A stretch of 64,000 nt of DNA. It comes from Bacteroidota bacterium. Lineage in GTDB: Bacteria > Bacteroidota > Bacteroidia > Flavobacteriales > Flavobacteriaceae. Shown piece by piece: positions 9,028-19,729 of the stretch. A model generated the notes under the pieces. That model was not told the origin of the DNA. It saw only the letters and a list, made by a program, of their open reading frames with translations, and did no database searches. The stretch spans positions 62,001 to 126,000 of the forward strand of contig JAQCDS010000002.1 in assembly GCA_027620655.1 (NCBI GenBank), written 5' to 3'. Numbering within the stretch: position 1 is the stretch's first letter; each line of letters opens with the position of its first letter. The position numbers and the translations under genes are program-made.

Positions 9028-10380
9028 ATGAAATTTATAGAGACACTTAAAAATGTATGGAAAATTACAGAACTTAAAGACAGAATCATTCTGACTTTAG
9101 GCCTGTTATTGGTATATCGTTTTGGGGCTCAAGTTGTTTTGCCAGGAATTGACGCCACTCAATTGGGGTCTTTGGCGTCTAATACTGACTCTGGGCTTCT
9201 AGGGCTTCTCAATGCATTTACAGGAGGAGCTTTTGCCAAAGCTTCAGTATTTGCTCTTGGTATTATGCCCTACATTTCAGCATCTATTGTGGTTCAACTT
9301 ATGGGGATAGCAATTCCTTATTTGCAAAAACTTCAAAAAGAAGGTGCAAGTGGTCAAAAGAAAATCACACAAATTACGCGTTGGTTAACTATTGGTATTT
9401 GTTTGGTACAAGCACCAGCATATTTGGCCAGTTTACCTACTTTGATGGGTGGTACTCAAGCCTTTACACTTGGTCAAAGTGGAGTATTTTACTTTTCATC
9501 AGTAATCATTTTGGTAACAGGCTGTATTTTTGCAATGTGGCTCGGTGAGAAAATTACTGACAAAGGAGTTGGAAATGGTATATCTATCCTTATTATGGTA
9601 GGTATTATTGCAACTATGCCCTTATCTTTTGCTCAAGAATTTGATTCTGCAGTAAATCAATCTCAAGGAGGATTAATCAAAATATTGATTGAACTTGTTA
9701 TTTGGTTTGCCATTATTCTTGCATCTGTAATGCTCGTCATGGCCGTTAGAAAAATTGCAGTTCAATATGCAAGACGTACAGCTTCAGGAAGTTATGAAAA
9801 AAACATAATGGGATCACGTCAGTATATTCCATTAAAGCTCAATGCCTCTGGAGTAATGCCAATTATTTTTGCACAAGCGATAATGTTTGTTCCAGGATTG
9901 ATTGGTGGATTAGATATTTTGAAAGATTCAACAGTAGGCCAATGGTTAGTTGCTAATTTTGCAGGAAACAGCATGTTTGGACTTTGGTATAATATTGTTT
10001 TTGGATTATTGATTATTGTGTTTACCTATTTTTATACAGCAATCACAGTTCCAACAAACAAAATGGCTGATGATTTAAAAAGAAGTGGAGGGTTTATTCC
10101 GGGTATTCGACCAGGATCTGAAACCTCAGAATATTTAGACAAAATTATGTCTCAAATTACATTACCGGGTTCTATATTTTTAGCATTGATTGCGGTATTT
10201 CCTGCAATTATTGTACAAATTATGAATATTCAAGCGGGTTGGGCACTCTTTTTTGGAGGAACATCGCTTTTGATTATGGTAGGTGTTGCCATTGATACAA
10301 TGCAGCAAGTCAATTCATATTTATTGAACAAGCATTATGATGGATTAATGAAAACTGGTAAAAACAGAAAATCTGTATAA
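9028..10380 (+). CDS. secY: Protein translocase subunit SecY
   Basis: SecY is the inner-membrane channel of the general secretion system, partnered with SecE and SecG. The 450-residue protein has the pattern of ten hydrophobic segments. It carries the conserved N-terminal [16 protein letters not shown], the [17 protein letters not shown] segment of TM2, and the cytoplasmic loop with [17 protein letters not shown] near residue 350. adk and map, which follow secY in many other bacteria, are absent and infA follows directly. Confidence 0.98.
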   Translation: MKFIETLKNVWKITELKDRIILTLGLLLVYRFGAQVVLPGIDATQLGSLASNTDSGLLGLLNAFTGGAFAKASVFALGIMPYISASIVVQLMGIAIPYLQKLQKEGASGQKKITQITRWLTIGICLVQAPAYLASLPTLMGGTQAFTLGQSGVFYFSSVIILVTGCIFAMWLGEKITDKGVGNGISILIMVGIIATMPLSFAQEFDSAVNQSQGGLIKILIELVIWFAIILASVMLVMAVRKIAVQYARRTASGSYEKNIMGSRQYIPLKLNASGVMPIIFAQAIMFVPGLIGGLDILKDSTVGQWLVANFAGNSMFGLWYNIVFGLLIIVFTYFYTAITVPTNKMADDLKRSGGFIPGIRPGSETSEYLDKIMSQITLPGSIFLALIAVFPAIIVQIMNIQAGWALFFGGTSLLIMVGVAIDTMQQVNSYLLNKHYDGLMKTGKNRKSV

Positions 10381-10391
10381 AACAAACTATA

Positions 10392-10607
10392 ATGGCAAAA
10401 CAACCAGCAATAGAACAAGATGGATCAATTATCGAAGCATTATCAAATGCAATGTTTCGTGTTGAACTTGAAAATGGTCACATTGTGACTGCACATATCT
10501 CTGGGAAAATGCGTATGCATTACATAAAGTTATTGCCAGGAGATAAAGTAAAATTAGAAATGAGTCCTTACGATTTATCTAAGGCAAGAATAACTTACAG
10601 ATACTAA
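10392..10607 (+). CDS. infA: Translation initiation factor IF-1
   Basis: IF-1 binds the ribosomal A site during initiation. The 71-residue OB-fold protein contains [16 protein letters not shown], the [16 protein letters not shown] core and the C-terminal [12 protein letters not shown], all diagnostic. It lies 11 bases after secY and 11 bases before rpmJ. Confidence 0.97.
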   Translation: MAKQPAIEQDGSIIEALSNAMFRVELENGHIVTAHISGKMRMHYIKLLPGDKVKLEMSPYDLSKARITYRY

Positions 10608-10618
10608 AAACAAGTAAG

Positions 10619-10735
10619 ATGAAAGTAAGAGCATCAATAAAGAAAAGAAGTGCCGATTGCAAAATCGTACGACGAAAAGGAAGACTTTACGTAATCAACA
10701 AAAAGAATCCTAGATTCAAACAAAGACAAGGTTAA
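10619..10735 (+). CDS. rpmJ: 50S ribosomal protein L36 (zinc-free form)
   Basis: A 38-residue reading frame from ATG 10619 to TAA 10733-10735 encodes L36, starting [15 protein letters not shown] and ending NPRFKQRQG. Compared with the zinc-binding form (Cys11, Cys14, Cys27, His33 in E. coli), only Cys14 is kept. This is the C-minus, zinc-independent type. It is next to infA and rpsM in the usual order. Confidence 0.95.
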   Translation: MKVRASIKKRSADCKIVRRKGRLYVINKKNPRFKQRQG

Positions 10736-10737
10736 TT

Positions 10738-11112
10738 ATGGCTAGAATTGCAGGGGTAGACATCCCAAAACAAAAAAGAGGAGTAATTTCATTGACATAT
10801 ATCTATGGAATTGGTAGAAGCCGTGCTAAAGAGATCTTAGCAGCAGCAAAAGTAGATGAAAGCACAAAAGTATCCGATTGGACTGATGAAGAAATTGGTA
10901 AAATTCGTGATGCCGTTGGATCCTATACCATTGAGGGTGAGTTGCGTTCAGAAACACAATTGAACATCAAGCGTCTTATGGACATTGGTTGTTACAGAGG
11001 AATCCGTCACAGATCTGGATTACCATTGCGTGGGCAACGTACAAAAAATAACTCTCGAACAAGAAAAGGAAAAAGAAAAACAGTTGCTAACAAGAAAAAA
11101 GTAACTAAATAA
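10738..11112 (+). CDS. rpsM: 30S ribosomal protein S13
   Basis: S13 sits in the head of the small subunit and forms bridges with the large subunit and P-site tRNA. The 124-residue protein begins [15 protein letters not shown]. It contains [21 protein letters not shown] near residues 84-104 and a basic C-terminal tail. It starts two bases after rpmJ. Confidence 0.97.
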   Translation: MARIAGVDIPKQKRGVISLTYIYGIGRSRAKEILAAAKVDESTKVSDWTDEEIGKIRDAVGSYTIEGELRSETQLNIKRLMDIGCYRGIRHRSGLPLRGQRTKNNSRTRKGKRKTVANKKKVTK

Positions 11113-11123
11113 TCATTAGTAAT

Positions 11124-11507
11124 ATGGCAAAGTCAAGTACTAAAAAAAGAAAGGTAGTTGTAGAATCAACTGGAGAAGCACATATCACAGCTTCTTTTAA
11201 TAATATTATTATCTCATTAACCAACAAAAAAGGAGATGTCATTTCATGGTCTTCTGCTGGTAAAATGGGATTCCGTGGTTCTAAGAAAAACACGCCTTAT
11301 GCGGCTCAACTCGCTGCAGAAGATGCTGTTGAAGTTGCAAAAGAAGCAGGACTAAGAAAAGTAAAAGTATTCGTTAAAGGTCCTGGAAATGGAAGAGAAT
11401 CTGCAATTCGTAGTATTCACAATGGTGGCATAGAAGTTACAGAAATTATTGATGTAACTCCAACCCCTCATAATGGATGTAGACCTCCAAAAAGACGAAG
11501 AGTTTAA
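11124..11507 (+). CDS. rpsK: 30S ribosomal protein S11
   Basis: S11 forms the platform near the mRNA exit site. The 127-residue protein has [19 protein letters not shown], the [20 protein letters not shown] segment and the nearly invariant C-terminus [13 protein letters not shown]. The Asn-Gly in that C-terminus is an isoaspartate site in E. coli S11. Confidence 0.97.
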   Translation: MAKSSTKKRKVVVESTGEAHITASFNNIIISLTNKKGDVISWSSAGKMGFRGSKKNTPYAAQLAAEDAVEVAKEAGLRKVKVFVKGPGNGRESAIRSIHNGGIEVTEIIDVTPTPHNGCRPPKRRRV

Positions 11508-11601
11508 TATATTAATTAAGTATAACCGAGAGCAATAAAAAATTGGCGAAGGATAAGACAAAAAGACCTTAATTCCCAATATCTCTCAAAACAAAAACAA
11601 A

Positions 11602-12207
11602 ATGGCAAGATATACTGGTCCTAAAACAAAAATCGCTCGAAAGTTTGGCGAAGCAATCTTCGGAGAAGATAAATCTTTTGAAAAAAGAAATTACCCTCCA
11701 GGACAACACGGAAATAATAGACGCCGTGGTAAAAAATCTGAGTATGCAATCCAGCTTATGGAAAAGCAAAAAGCAAAGTATACTTATGGAATTCTCGAAA
11801 GACAATTTAGAAACTTGTTTAAAAAAGCAACTGCGGCCCAGGGGATTACTGGTGAGGTGCTTTTACAGCTTTGTGAATCACGTCTAGATAATGTTGTATA
11901 CAGAATGGGGTTGTCTCGTTCAAGAAGAGGTGCAAGACAACTTGTTTCTCATCGTCACATCACAGTAAATGGCAATGTTGTTAACATTCCATCCTACAGC
12001 CTAAAAGCAGGTGATGTGGTTGCAGTACGTGAAAAGTCTAAATCTTTAGAAGCAATTAATGCTTCATTAGAAAGTACATCCTCTATTTATGAGTGGATAA
12101 CATTCAACAATGATACAAAATCTGGAACTTTTGTATCAGTACCTGCAAGAATTCAAATTCCAGAAAACATCAACGAGCAGTTCATCGTAGAATTGTACTC
12201 AAAATAA
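11602..12207 (+). CDS. rpsD: 30S ribosomal protein S4
   Basis: S4 is a primary 16S-binding protein and represses the alpha operon in E. coli. The 201-residue protein has NYPPGQHG near residue 31, the central [21 protein letters not shown]4 RNA-binding domain and the C-terminal [10 protein letters not shown]. The N-terminal part lacks the cysteines of the zinc-binding form. A 94-base spacer precedes it, longer than the usual gap in this operon, and could hold a leader structure. Confidence 0.97.
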   Translation: MARYTGPKTKIARKFGEAIFGEDKSFEKRNYPPGQHGNNRRRGKKSEYAIQLMEKQKAKYTYGILERQFRNLFKKATAAQGITGEVLLQLCESRLDNVVYRMGLSRSRRGARQLVSHRHITVNGNVVNIPSYSLKAGDVVAVREKSKSLEAINASLESTSSIYEWITFNNDTKSGTFVSVPARIQIPENINEQFIVELYSK

Positions 12208-12230
12208 AATTAACTGAAACACATACCAAT

Positions 12231-13223
12231 ATGGCAATTTTAAATTTTCAGAAGCCCGATAAAGTCATCATGATAGACTCTACTGATTACGAAGGTAAAT
12301 TCGAATTCAGACCACTTGAACCTGGTTATGGTTTGACCGTAGGAAATGCTTTAAGAAGAGTTTTACTTTCTTCTCTTGAAGGATTTGCAATCACTTCAGT
12401 TAAAATCGAAGGTGTAGAGCACGAGTTTTCTACAATCTCTGGTGTTGTTGAAGATGTTACTGAAATCATCTTAAACCTGAAACAATTAAGATTCAAGCGT
12501 CAAATTGAAGAAGTAGATAACGAATCTGTTTCTATTTCAATTTCGGGGCAAGATAAAATTACAGCTGGAGATTTCCAGAAATTTATTTCAGGATTTCAAA
12601 TTTTAAATACAGACTTGGTAGTTTGTAATTTGGATCCTAAAGTCAGTATTTCACTGGAGTTAACCATCGAGAAAGGTAGAGGATACGTTCCTGCTGAAGA
12701 AAACAAAAAGTCTTCTGCTGTAGTTGGTACCATCTTTACGGATTCAATTTATACTCCAATAAAAAATGTAAAATACAGCGTAGAAAATTTTCGTGTAGAA
12801 CAAAAAACAGACTACGAAAAGCTAGTATTTGAAATCATCACTGATGGTTCTATTAATCCTCAGGATGCATTAACACAAGCTGCAAAAATTTTGATTCATC
12901 ACTTCATGTTATTCTCTGATGAGCGTATTACTCTAGAAGCAGACGAAATTGCACAAACAGAGACTTATGATGAAGAATCATTACATATGCGTCAATTGTT
13001 GAAAACGAAACTTATCGATATGGATCTTTCTGTACGTGCACTTAACTGCCTAAAAGCAGCTGAGGTAGATACACTAGGGGACTTAGTATCGTTCAATAAA
13101 AATGATTTAATGAAGTTTAGAAACTTTGGTAAAAAATCACTTACAGAGCTAGAAGAGCTTGTAAATGTAAAAGGACTAAGTTTTGGAATGGACCTCACTA
13201 AATATAAATTAGACAAAGAGTAA
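12231..13223 (+). CDS. rpoA: DNA-directed RNA polymerase subunit alpha
   Basis: Alpha dimerises to nucleate RNA polymerase assembly; its C-terminal domain contacts UP elements and activators. The 330-residue protein has the N-terminal domain with [20 protein letters not shown] at residues 32-51. The C-terminal domain has [19 protein letters not shown] and [12 protein letters not shown], including the Arg and Asn-Cys-Leu-Lys residues that bind DNA in E. coli. Confidence 0.98.
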   Translation: MAILNFQKPDKVIMIDSTDYEGKFEFRPLEPGYGLTVGNALRRVLLSSLEGFAITSVKIEGVEHEFSTISGVVEDVTEIILNLKQLRFKRQIEEVDNESVSISISGQDKITAGDFQKFISGFQILNTDLVVCNLDPKVSISLELTIEKGRGYVPAEENKKSSAVVGTIFTDSIYTPIKNVKYSVENFRVEQKTDYEKLVFEIITDGSINPQDALTQAAKILIHHFMLFSDERITLEADEIAQTETYDEESLHMRQLLKTKLIDMDLSVRALNCLKAAEVDTLGDLVSFNKNDLMKFRNFGKKSLTELEELVNVKGLSFGMDLTKYKLDKE

Positions 13224-13225
13224 CA

Positions 13226-13285
13226 CATCATATTTTGCTCCTCTTTAAAAGATATTCCTCTTTATTGGGTTGAAGCAAGATGATG
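13226..13285 (+). promoter_or_regulatory. Long-range hairpin in the rpoA-rplQ spacer
   Basis: CATCATATTTTGCT (13226-13239) pairs with AGCAAGATGATG (13274-13285), giving two helical blocks with a two-base bulge around a 34-base loop. It occupies almost the whole 78-base spacer and ends 16 bases before the rplQ start. No T-run follows, so it does not look like a terminator. It is a candidate cis-acting RNA for rplQ. Confidence 0.4.
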
Positions 13286-13301
13286 GTTAATAAAAAAGAA
13301 A

Positions 13302-13769
13302 ATGAGACACGGAAAGAAAATCAATCATTTAGGAAGAAAAACAGCACACAGGAAATCGATGCTAGCCAATATGGCGTGTTCGCTTATTGAGCATAAACGC
13401 ATCAACACAACTGTTGCAAAAGCAAAAGCACTCAAGCAATTTATTGAGCCGCTTGTGACTAAATCTAAACAAGATACAACACATAATCGTAGAATTGTAT
13501 TTAGTAGACTACGCCAAAAAGGAGCTGTTGCAGAACTTTTTAGAGATGTCGCAGTAAAAGTAGGAGATCGTCCAGGAGGATATACAAGAATTATCAAACT
13601 TGGAAATCGTCTAGGTGACAACGCTGATATGGCAATGATTGAATTTGTAGATTTCAACGAAATTTATAATGCCGATAAGCCAAAGAAAAAATCAACAAGA
13701 AGAAGCCGAAGAGGAAATACTAAAGCTGTTGCTGCAGCACCTCCAGTAGCATCTCAAGAAGAAGAATAA
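13302..13769 (+). CDS. rplQ: 50S ribosomal protein L17
   Basis: L17 is a large-subunit protein near the tunnel exit. The conserved part covers residues 1-120, with [18 protein letters not shown] and the [24 protein letters not shown] signature. The 155-residue protein has a low-complexity tail rich in Lys, Arg, Ala and Glu, longer than in E. coli and common in Bacteroidota. It is the last gene of the superoperon and is followed by a strong terminator. Confidence 0.97.
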   Translation: MRHGKKINHLGRKTAHRKSMLANMACSLIEHKRINTTVAKAKALKQFIEPLVTKSKQDTTHNRRIVFSRLRQKGAVAELFRDVAVKVGDRPGGYTRIIKLGNRLGDNADMAMIEFVDFNEIYNADKPKKKSTRRSRRGNTKAVAAAPPVASQEEE

Positions 13770-13793
13770 ATGTTAATAATCATTTGAAATATT

Positions 13794-13826
13794 AAGGATA
13801 AACTTTTTTAGTTTATCCTTTTTTTT
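13794..13826 (+). terminator. Intrinsic terminator of the ribosomal superoperon
   Basis: A perfect 10-bp stem (AAGGATAAAC with GTTTATCCTT) around a 7-base loop is followed by a run of six more T residues. It lies 24 bases after the rplQ stop and before carA. Confidence 0.92.
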
Positions 13827-13865
13827 ATGCAATTTTGTTAAACGCTAAACTGACACTTAATAATA

Positions 13866-14963
13866 ATGAGGTATAAATCTAGAAAAAAGGCAATTTTACT
13901 ACTCGCAGACGGAACAATTTTTTACGGAAAAGCTATTGGAATAGAAGGAACAGCATTTGGTGAAGTCTGTTTCAATACAGGAATGACAGGCTATCAAGAA
14001 ATTTTTACAGATCCATCCTATTATGGACAACTTATGGTGACTACTAATGCACACATTGGAAACTATGGTGTAAATGATAATGAAGTAGAATCTGATGACA
14101 TTAAAATTGCAGGACTGATTTGTAAAAACTTTAGTTATGATTATTCACGTGAAGATTCAAATGGAAGCTTGGAAAACTTTTTTGAGACACATGATCTTTT
14201 TGCAATTTCAGATGTCGACACTAGAGCACTTGTGAGTTATATCAGAGAAAATGGCGCAATGAATGCCGTTATATCAACAGAAACAGAAAACATTGAAGGG
14301 TTGAAACAACAACTTTCTGAAGTACCACTCATGGAAGGCTTAGAGCTGGCTTCAAAAGTTTCCACAAAAGAACCTTATTATTTTGGCGATGAAAATGCAA
14401 CTTATAAAATAGCCGCCCTCGATATTGGAATCAAGAAAAATATTTTAAGAAACTTTGCAAAGCGTGATGCATACATCAAAGTATTTCCATACAACGCTAC
14501 TTTTGAAGAATTAAGCGCATGGAATCCAGATGGTTATTTTTTATCTAATGGGCCTGGCGATCCAGAACCTCTTGCAGAGGCACAAACATTAGCCAAAACT
14601 ATTATCGAAAAAAATCATCCTCTTTTTGGAATATGTTTAGGACATCAAGTTATTGCACTTGCTAATGGTGTTTCAACATATAAAATGCATAACGGACACA
14701 GAGGTATTAATCACCCTGTGAAAAACTTAAAAACAGGTAAAGGAGAAATCACCTCTCAAAACCATGGATTTGCTGTCAATAGAGAAGAAGCAGAAGCCAA
14801 CCCTGAATTGGAAATCAGTCATGTTCACTTAAATGATCACACTGTTGCAGGAATTGCCATGAAGAACAAAAAATGTTTTTCTGTGCAATACCATCCAGAG
14901 GCTAGTCCAGGGCCACATGATTCTTCGTATTTATTCGATCAATTTATTGAACTTCTAAAGTAA
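13866..14963 (+). CDS. carA: Carbamoyl-phosphate synthase small subunit
   Basis: CarA hydrolyses glutamine to feed ammonia to the large subunit CarB, making carbamoyl phosphate for pyrimidines and arginine. The 365-residue protein has the N-terminal CPSase small-chain domain (FNTGMTGYQEIFTDPSY, residues 36-52). A class I glutamine amidotransferase domain follows, with nucleophile Cys257 in GICLGHQ and His343/Glu345 in YHPEASPGP. carB is not adjacent in this window. The ATG at 13866 gives the family-typical start KAILLLADGTIF after a short basic lead. Confidence 0.96.
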   Translation: MRYKSRKKAILLLADGTIFYGKAIGIEGTAFGEVCFNTGMTGYQEIFTDPSYYGQLMVTTNAHIGNYGVNDNEVESDDIKIAGLICKNFSYDYSREDSNGSLENFFETHDLFAISDVDTRALVSYIRENGAMNAVISTETENIEGLKQQLSEVPLMEGLELASKVSTKEPYYFGDENATYKIAALDIGIKKNILRNFAKRDAYIKVFPYNATFEELSAWNPDGYFLSNGPGDPEPLAEAQTLAKTIIEKNHPLFGICLGHQVIALANGVSTYKMHNGHRGINHPVKNLKTGKGEITSQNHGFAVNREEAEANPELEISHVHLNDHTVAGIAMKNKKCFSVQYHPEASPGPHDSSYLFDQFIELLK

Positions 14964-15011
14964 TCTTATTTCAATAAATAATATATCATTTACTAAAACG
15001 TTGTAGTTTAA

Positions 15012-16385
<1,374 letters not shown>

Positions 16386-16390
16386 TTTTT

Positions 16391-16417
16391 CAAAGCCTTT
16401 CATATTGAAAGGCTTTG
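16391..16417 (+). terminator. Terminator hairpin after eno
   Basis: A perfect 10-bp stem, CAAAGCCTTT (16391-16400) with AAAGGCTTTG (16408-16417), has a 7-base loop. The following bases are only moderately T-rich. It starts six bases after the eno stop. Confidence 0.75.
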
Positions 16418-16476
16418 TTATTTCTGCTTATTTCTACCCTTACAATAATCTGATAATTTTTATTGAAAAAAGGAGG

Positions 16477-16484
16477 TAATTTTG
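16477..16484 (+). promoter_or_regulatory. Candidate -7 promoter element of gltA
   Basis: TAATTTTG fits TAnnTTTG and lies 41 bases upstream of the gltA start codon, downstream of the eno terminator. A matching -33 element is not clear. Confidence 0.4.
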
Positions 16485-16525
16485 TAAATTGCGGTAATAA
16501 TAATTAAAAATCCTCAACCTCGAAA

Positions 16526-17809
16526 ATGTCAGAAAAAGCTACCCTAGAAATCAACGGACAAAAATATGATTTTCCAATCGTTTATGGCTCAGAAAATGAA
16601 AAAGCCATAAATATCAGCAGTCTTCGTGCTGTTACAGGCGGAGTCACAACAATTGATCCTGGATTTAAAAATACAGGGTCATGCGAAAGTGCAATCACAT
16701 TTTTAGATGGAGAAAAAGGAATTTTGAGATATAGAGGCTATTCTATTGAGGAATTAGCTGAAAAAGCTGACTTCTTGGAGGTTGCCTTTTTATTGATTTT
16801 TGGAGACTTACCAACAGAAGAACAACTACAAAAATTCCACAAAGACATCAAAGACAATTCCATTGTAGATGAAGATATTCGAAAAATTTTAGATGCTTTT
16901 CCAAAATCTGCTCACCCAATGGGTGTACTATCATCGCTGACTAGCGCATTAACAGCATTTAATCCGACCTCTGTAAATGTTGATTCGGAGGAAGATATGT
17001 ATAAATCTGTAGTCAAAATTTTAGGAAAGTTTCCAGTTTTGGTAGCCTGGACAATGCGAAAAAAGCAAGGCCTTCCTTTAGATTATGGAGATAACTCTTT
17101 GGGGTATGTTGAAAACATTTTGAAAATGATGTTCAAACAACCCAATCAAGATTATGTTCAGAATCCAATTTTGGTAAATGCTCTTAATAAACTTTTAATT
17201 CTACATGCCGATCATGAACAAAATTGTTCTACCTCTACTGTTCGTATAGTAGGTTCATCGCATGCCGGCTTATTTGCCTCATTATCTTCTGGAATTTCTG
17301 CTTTATGGGGGCCACTTCACGGTGGCGCAAATCAAGCCGTATTAGAAATGCTCGAAGCGATCAAAGAGGATGGTGGAGATACCAAAAAATATATGGCAAA
17401 AGCCAAAGATAAAAGCGACCCTTTTAGACTTATGGGCTTTGGACACAGGGTTTATAAAAACTTTGATCCACGCGCCAAAATTATAAAAGTAGCAGCCGAT
17501 GAAGTCTTGAATGATTTGGGTGTTGAGGACCCTATTTTAGATATTGCCAAAGGTCTTGAAAAAGAAGCCCTTGCTGACCCATATTTTGTGCAAAGAAAGC
17601 TGTATCCAAATGTTGATTTTTACTCTGGAATAATTTACAGAGCCATGGGTATTCCTGTAGATATGTTTACTGTTATGTTTGCTCTAGGACGTTTACCAGG
17701 CTGGATTGGGCAGTGGCGAGAAATGCGTCTTCGAAAAGAACCAATTGGACGACCAAGACAAATTTATAATGGTCAAACATACCGTTCTTTCAAATCTTCA
17801 AAAAGTTAA
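16526..17809 (+). CDS. gltA: Citrate synthase
   Basis: This enzyme condenses acetyl-CoA with oxaloacetate at the entry of the TCA cycle. The 427-residue protein is of the long, hexameric type I class found in Gram-negatives, with an N-terminal beta domain (residues 1-50). It has GPLHGGANQAVLEML, then the signature GFGHRVYKNFDPRA with a catalytic His, and a late Asp in NVDFYSG. It is transcribed on its own promoter after eno and is followed closely by the DDAH-like gene. Confidence 0.97.
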   Translation: MSEKATLEINGQKYDFPIVYGSENEKAINISSLRAVTGGVTTIDPGFKNTGSCESAITFLDGEKGILRYRGYSIEELAEKADFLEVAFLLIFGDLPTEEQLQKFHKDIKDNSIVDEDIRKILDAFPKSAHPMGVLSSLTSALTAFNPTSVNVDSEEDMYKSVVKILGKFPVLVAWTMRKKQGLPLDYGDNSLGYVENILKMMFKQPNQDYVQNPILVNALNKLLILHADHEQNCSTSTVRIVGSSHAGLFASLSSGISALWGPLHGGANQAVLEMLEAIKEDGGDTKKYMAKAKDKSDPFRLMGFGHRVYKNFDPRAKIIKVAADEVLNDLGVEDPILDIAKGLEKEALADPYFVQRKLYPNVDFYSGIIYRAMGIPVDMFTVMFALGRLPGWIGQWREMRLRKEPIGRPRQIYNGQTYRSFKSSKS

Positions 17810-17824
17810 TTAAAACCTTTTAAA

Positions 17825-18739
17825 ATGCTTAGCCTCAATGTTTTAAATGAAACTAACCCATTAAAAGCAGTAGTTTTAGGCATTGCAAAAAATAATGGGC
17901 CAATTCCAGCGCCAGAAGAATGCTATGATCCTAGTAGTCTAAAACATGTTCTTCAAGCCACCTATCCTTTGGAAAAAGATATGATAAGTGAAATGGATGC
18001 TCTGGAAAAAGTATTTAAATCTTACGGAGTAGAGGTATACCGACCTAGTGTCATTAAAGACTGTAATCAAATTTTTGCAAGAGACATTGCTTTTGTGATT
18101 GAAAATAAATTAATTAAATCTAATATTTTACCTGATAGAGCACAAGAATTTACAGCTTTGTCAGCTATTTTAAATCAAATTCAGCCCGAACATATTATAG
18201 AACTTCCCGAAGAATGTCATGTAGAGGGTGGAGATGTGATTTTATATAATAACCATATATTTGTTGGGGTTTATACAGGAGATGATTATCCAGATTTTAT
18301 AACTGCACGAACAAACATCAAAGCAGTTGAAGCACTCCAAAAACTTTTCCCAAATAAAACCGTAACTCCTTTAGAATTAAAAAAATCTAACACCAATCCA
18401 CAAGAAAATGCACTTCATTTGGATTGTTGTTTTCAGCCCATAGGCCGTGGAAAAGCGCTCATTCATAAAGAAGGGTTTATTAAAGAATCTGATTATGTAT
18501 TTTTAGAAAACTTTTTTGGAAAAGAGCATCTTTTTTTTGTTACCAAAGAAGAAATGGCCGCTATGAATTGTAATGTATTCTCGATTTCTAATGATGTGAT
18601 TATTTCTGAACAAAACTTTACAAGATTGAATACATGGCTAGAAGCCCAGTCTTTTATGGTTGAAAAAGTGAAATACTCTGAAGTTTCAAAACAAGGTGGA
18701 TTACTGCGATGTTCCACCCTGCCATTAATTCGCTCATAA
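17825..18739 (+). CDS. Amidinotransferase/dimethylarginine dimethylaminohydrolase-like hydrolase
   Basis: A member of the guanidine-modifying enzyme superfamily (DDAH, arginine deiminase and amidinotransferases), which attack a guanidinium carbon through a cysteine thioester. In its 304 residues the expected elements are in order: FARD (84-87), VEGGD (133-137), His198 in LHLDC and the probable nucleophile Cys296 in GGLLRCST. The substrate (arginine, methylarginine or another guanidine) cannot be read from the sequence. It begins 15 bases after gltA and ends one base before ctlX, so the two hydrolases are probably cotranscribed. Confidence 0.8.
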   Translation: MLSLNVLNETNPLKAVVLGIAKNNGPIPAPEECYDPSSLKHVLQATYPLEKDMISEMDALEKVFKSYGVEVYRPSVIKDCNQIFARDIAFVIENKLIKSNILPDRAQEFTALSAILNQIQPEHIIELPEECHVEGGDVILYNNHIFVGVYTGDDYPDFITARTNIKAVEALQKLFPNKTVTPLELKKSNTNPQENALHLDCCFQPIGRGKALIHKEGFIKESDYVFLENFFGKEHLFFVTKEEMAAMNCNVFSISNDVIISEQNFTRLNTWLEAQSFMVEKVKYSEVSKQGGLLRCSTLPLIRS

Positions 18740-18740
18740 A

Positions 18741-19685
18741 ATGAACAAACAAATAACAAATTCTATTTTGATGATTAGGCCTGTTCAATTTCGAATGAAT
18801 GAACAAACGGCAGTCAATAATTATTATCAAAAAACAATTGAGCATTTATCGTCAGATGCTGTAAATGCATTGGCAGTTGAAGAATTTGATACATTTGTTC
18901 AAAAACTAAGAGCAGCTGGAATTCAAGTGGTTGTGGTAAATGATACTAAAGAGTTTGATACTCCAGATTCAATTTTCCCCAATAATTGGATTTCTTTTCA
19001 TCAAAACGGAACAATAGCTTTGTATCCTATGTTTGCCGAAAATAGACGCTTCGAACGAAAAGAATCTGTAGTTGAGGCCGTAGAGCAAAAAGGATTTTCT
19101 ATAAAGCATGTTGTAGATTATTCCGAAGCCGAGCAAGAGAATCTATTTTTGGAAGGGACAGGAAGTATTATTTTGGATCGAGAGTACCAAAAGGCATATT
19201 GTGCACTTTCCCCTAGAGCAGATGAACAACTTTTTATTGAATTTTGCGAAGATTTTGATTTCTTTCCTGTTATTTTTTCTGCGTATCAAACCGTAAATCA
19301 AAAGAGAGAAAAAATTTATCACACCAATGTTATGATGTGCATAGGAAGCACTTTTGCAGTGATTTGTTTGGATTCAATTGATGATAAAAAAGAACGCAAA
19401 AATGTTATATATCATCTTAAAAAAGATAACAAAGACATCATTGAAATAACAGAAGATCAAGTCAACCAATTTGCAGGAAATATGCTGCAACTATTAGGAA
19501 AAAATAATACACCTTTCCTAATCATGAGTCAATCTGCTTTTGATTCATTACGTGCCGACCAGCTTTCAAAATTAGAAAAACACACAAAAATCATTTCTAG
19601 CTCATTGCAAACTATTGAAGCCTGTGGAGGCGGTAGTGCACGCTGTATGATGGCAGAAATATTTTTGCCAAAGGCGCTCAAATAA
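18741..19685 (+). CDS. ctlX: Citrulline-utilization-type hydrolase (CtlX family)
   Basis: This protein of 314 residues resembles the CtlX/arginine-deiminase-related family. It shows DSIFPNNW (76-83), LEGTGS (137-142), His194 in YHTNVMMC and Cys302 in GGGSARCMM, the probable catalytic set of the guanidine-modifying fold. The family has been linked to citrulline or arginine breakdown. It starts one base after the DDAH-like gene and precedes argS. Exact substrate is inferred only from family resemblance. Confidence 0.75.
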   Translation: MNKQITNSILMIRPVQFRMNEQTAVNNYYQKTIEHLSSDAVNALAVEEFDTFVQKLRAAGIQVVVVNDTKEFDTPDSIFPNNWISFHQNGTIALYPMFAENRRFERKESVVEAVEQKGFSIKHVVDYSEAEQENLFLEGTGSIILDREYQKAYCALSPRADEQLFIEFCEDFDFFPVIFSAYQTVNQKREKIYHTNVMMCIGSTFAVICLDSIDDKKERKNVIYHLKKDNKDIIEITEDQVNQFAGNMLQLLGKNNTPFLIMSQSAFDSLRADQLSKLEKHTKIISSSLQTIEACGGGSARCMMAEIFLPKALK

Positions 19686-19701
19686 TAGAGGCAAAAAAAT
19701 G

Positions 19702-19709
19702 TATCTTTG
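19702..19709 (+). promoter_or_regulatory. Candidate -7 promoter element of argS
   Basis: TATCTTTG matches TAnnTTTG and lies 20 bases upstream of the argS ATG, just downstream of the ctlX stop. No convincing -33 element was found at the standard spacing. Confidence 0.45.
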
Positions 19710-19729
19710 TCTGTGAAAATCAACATTTA

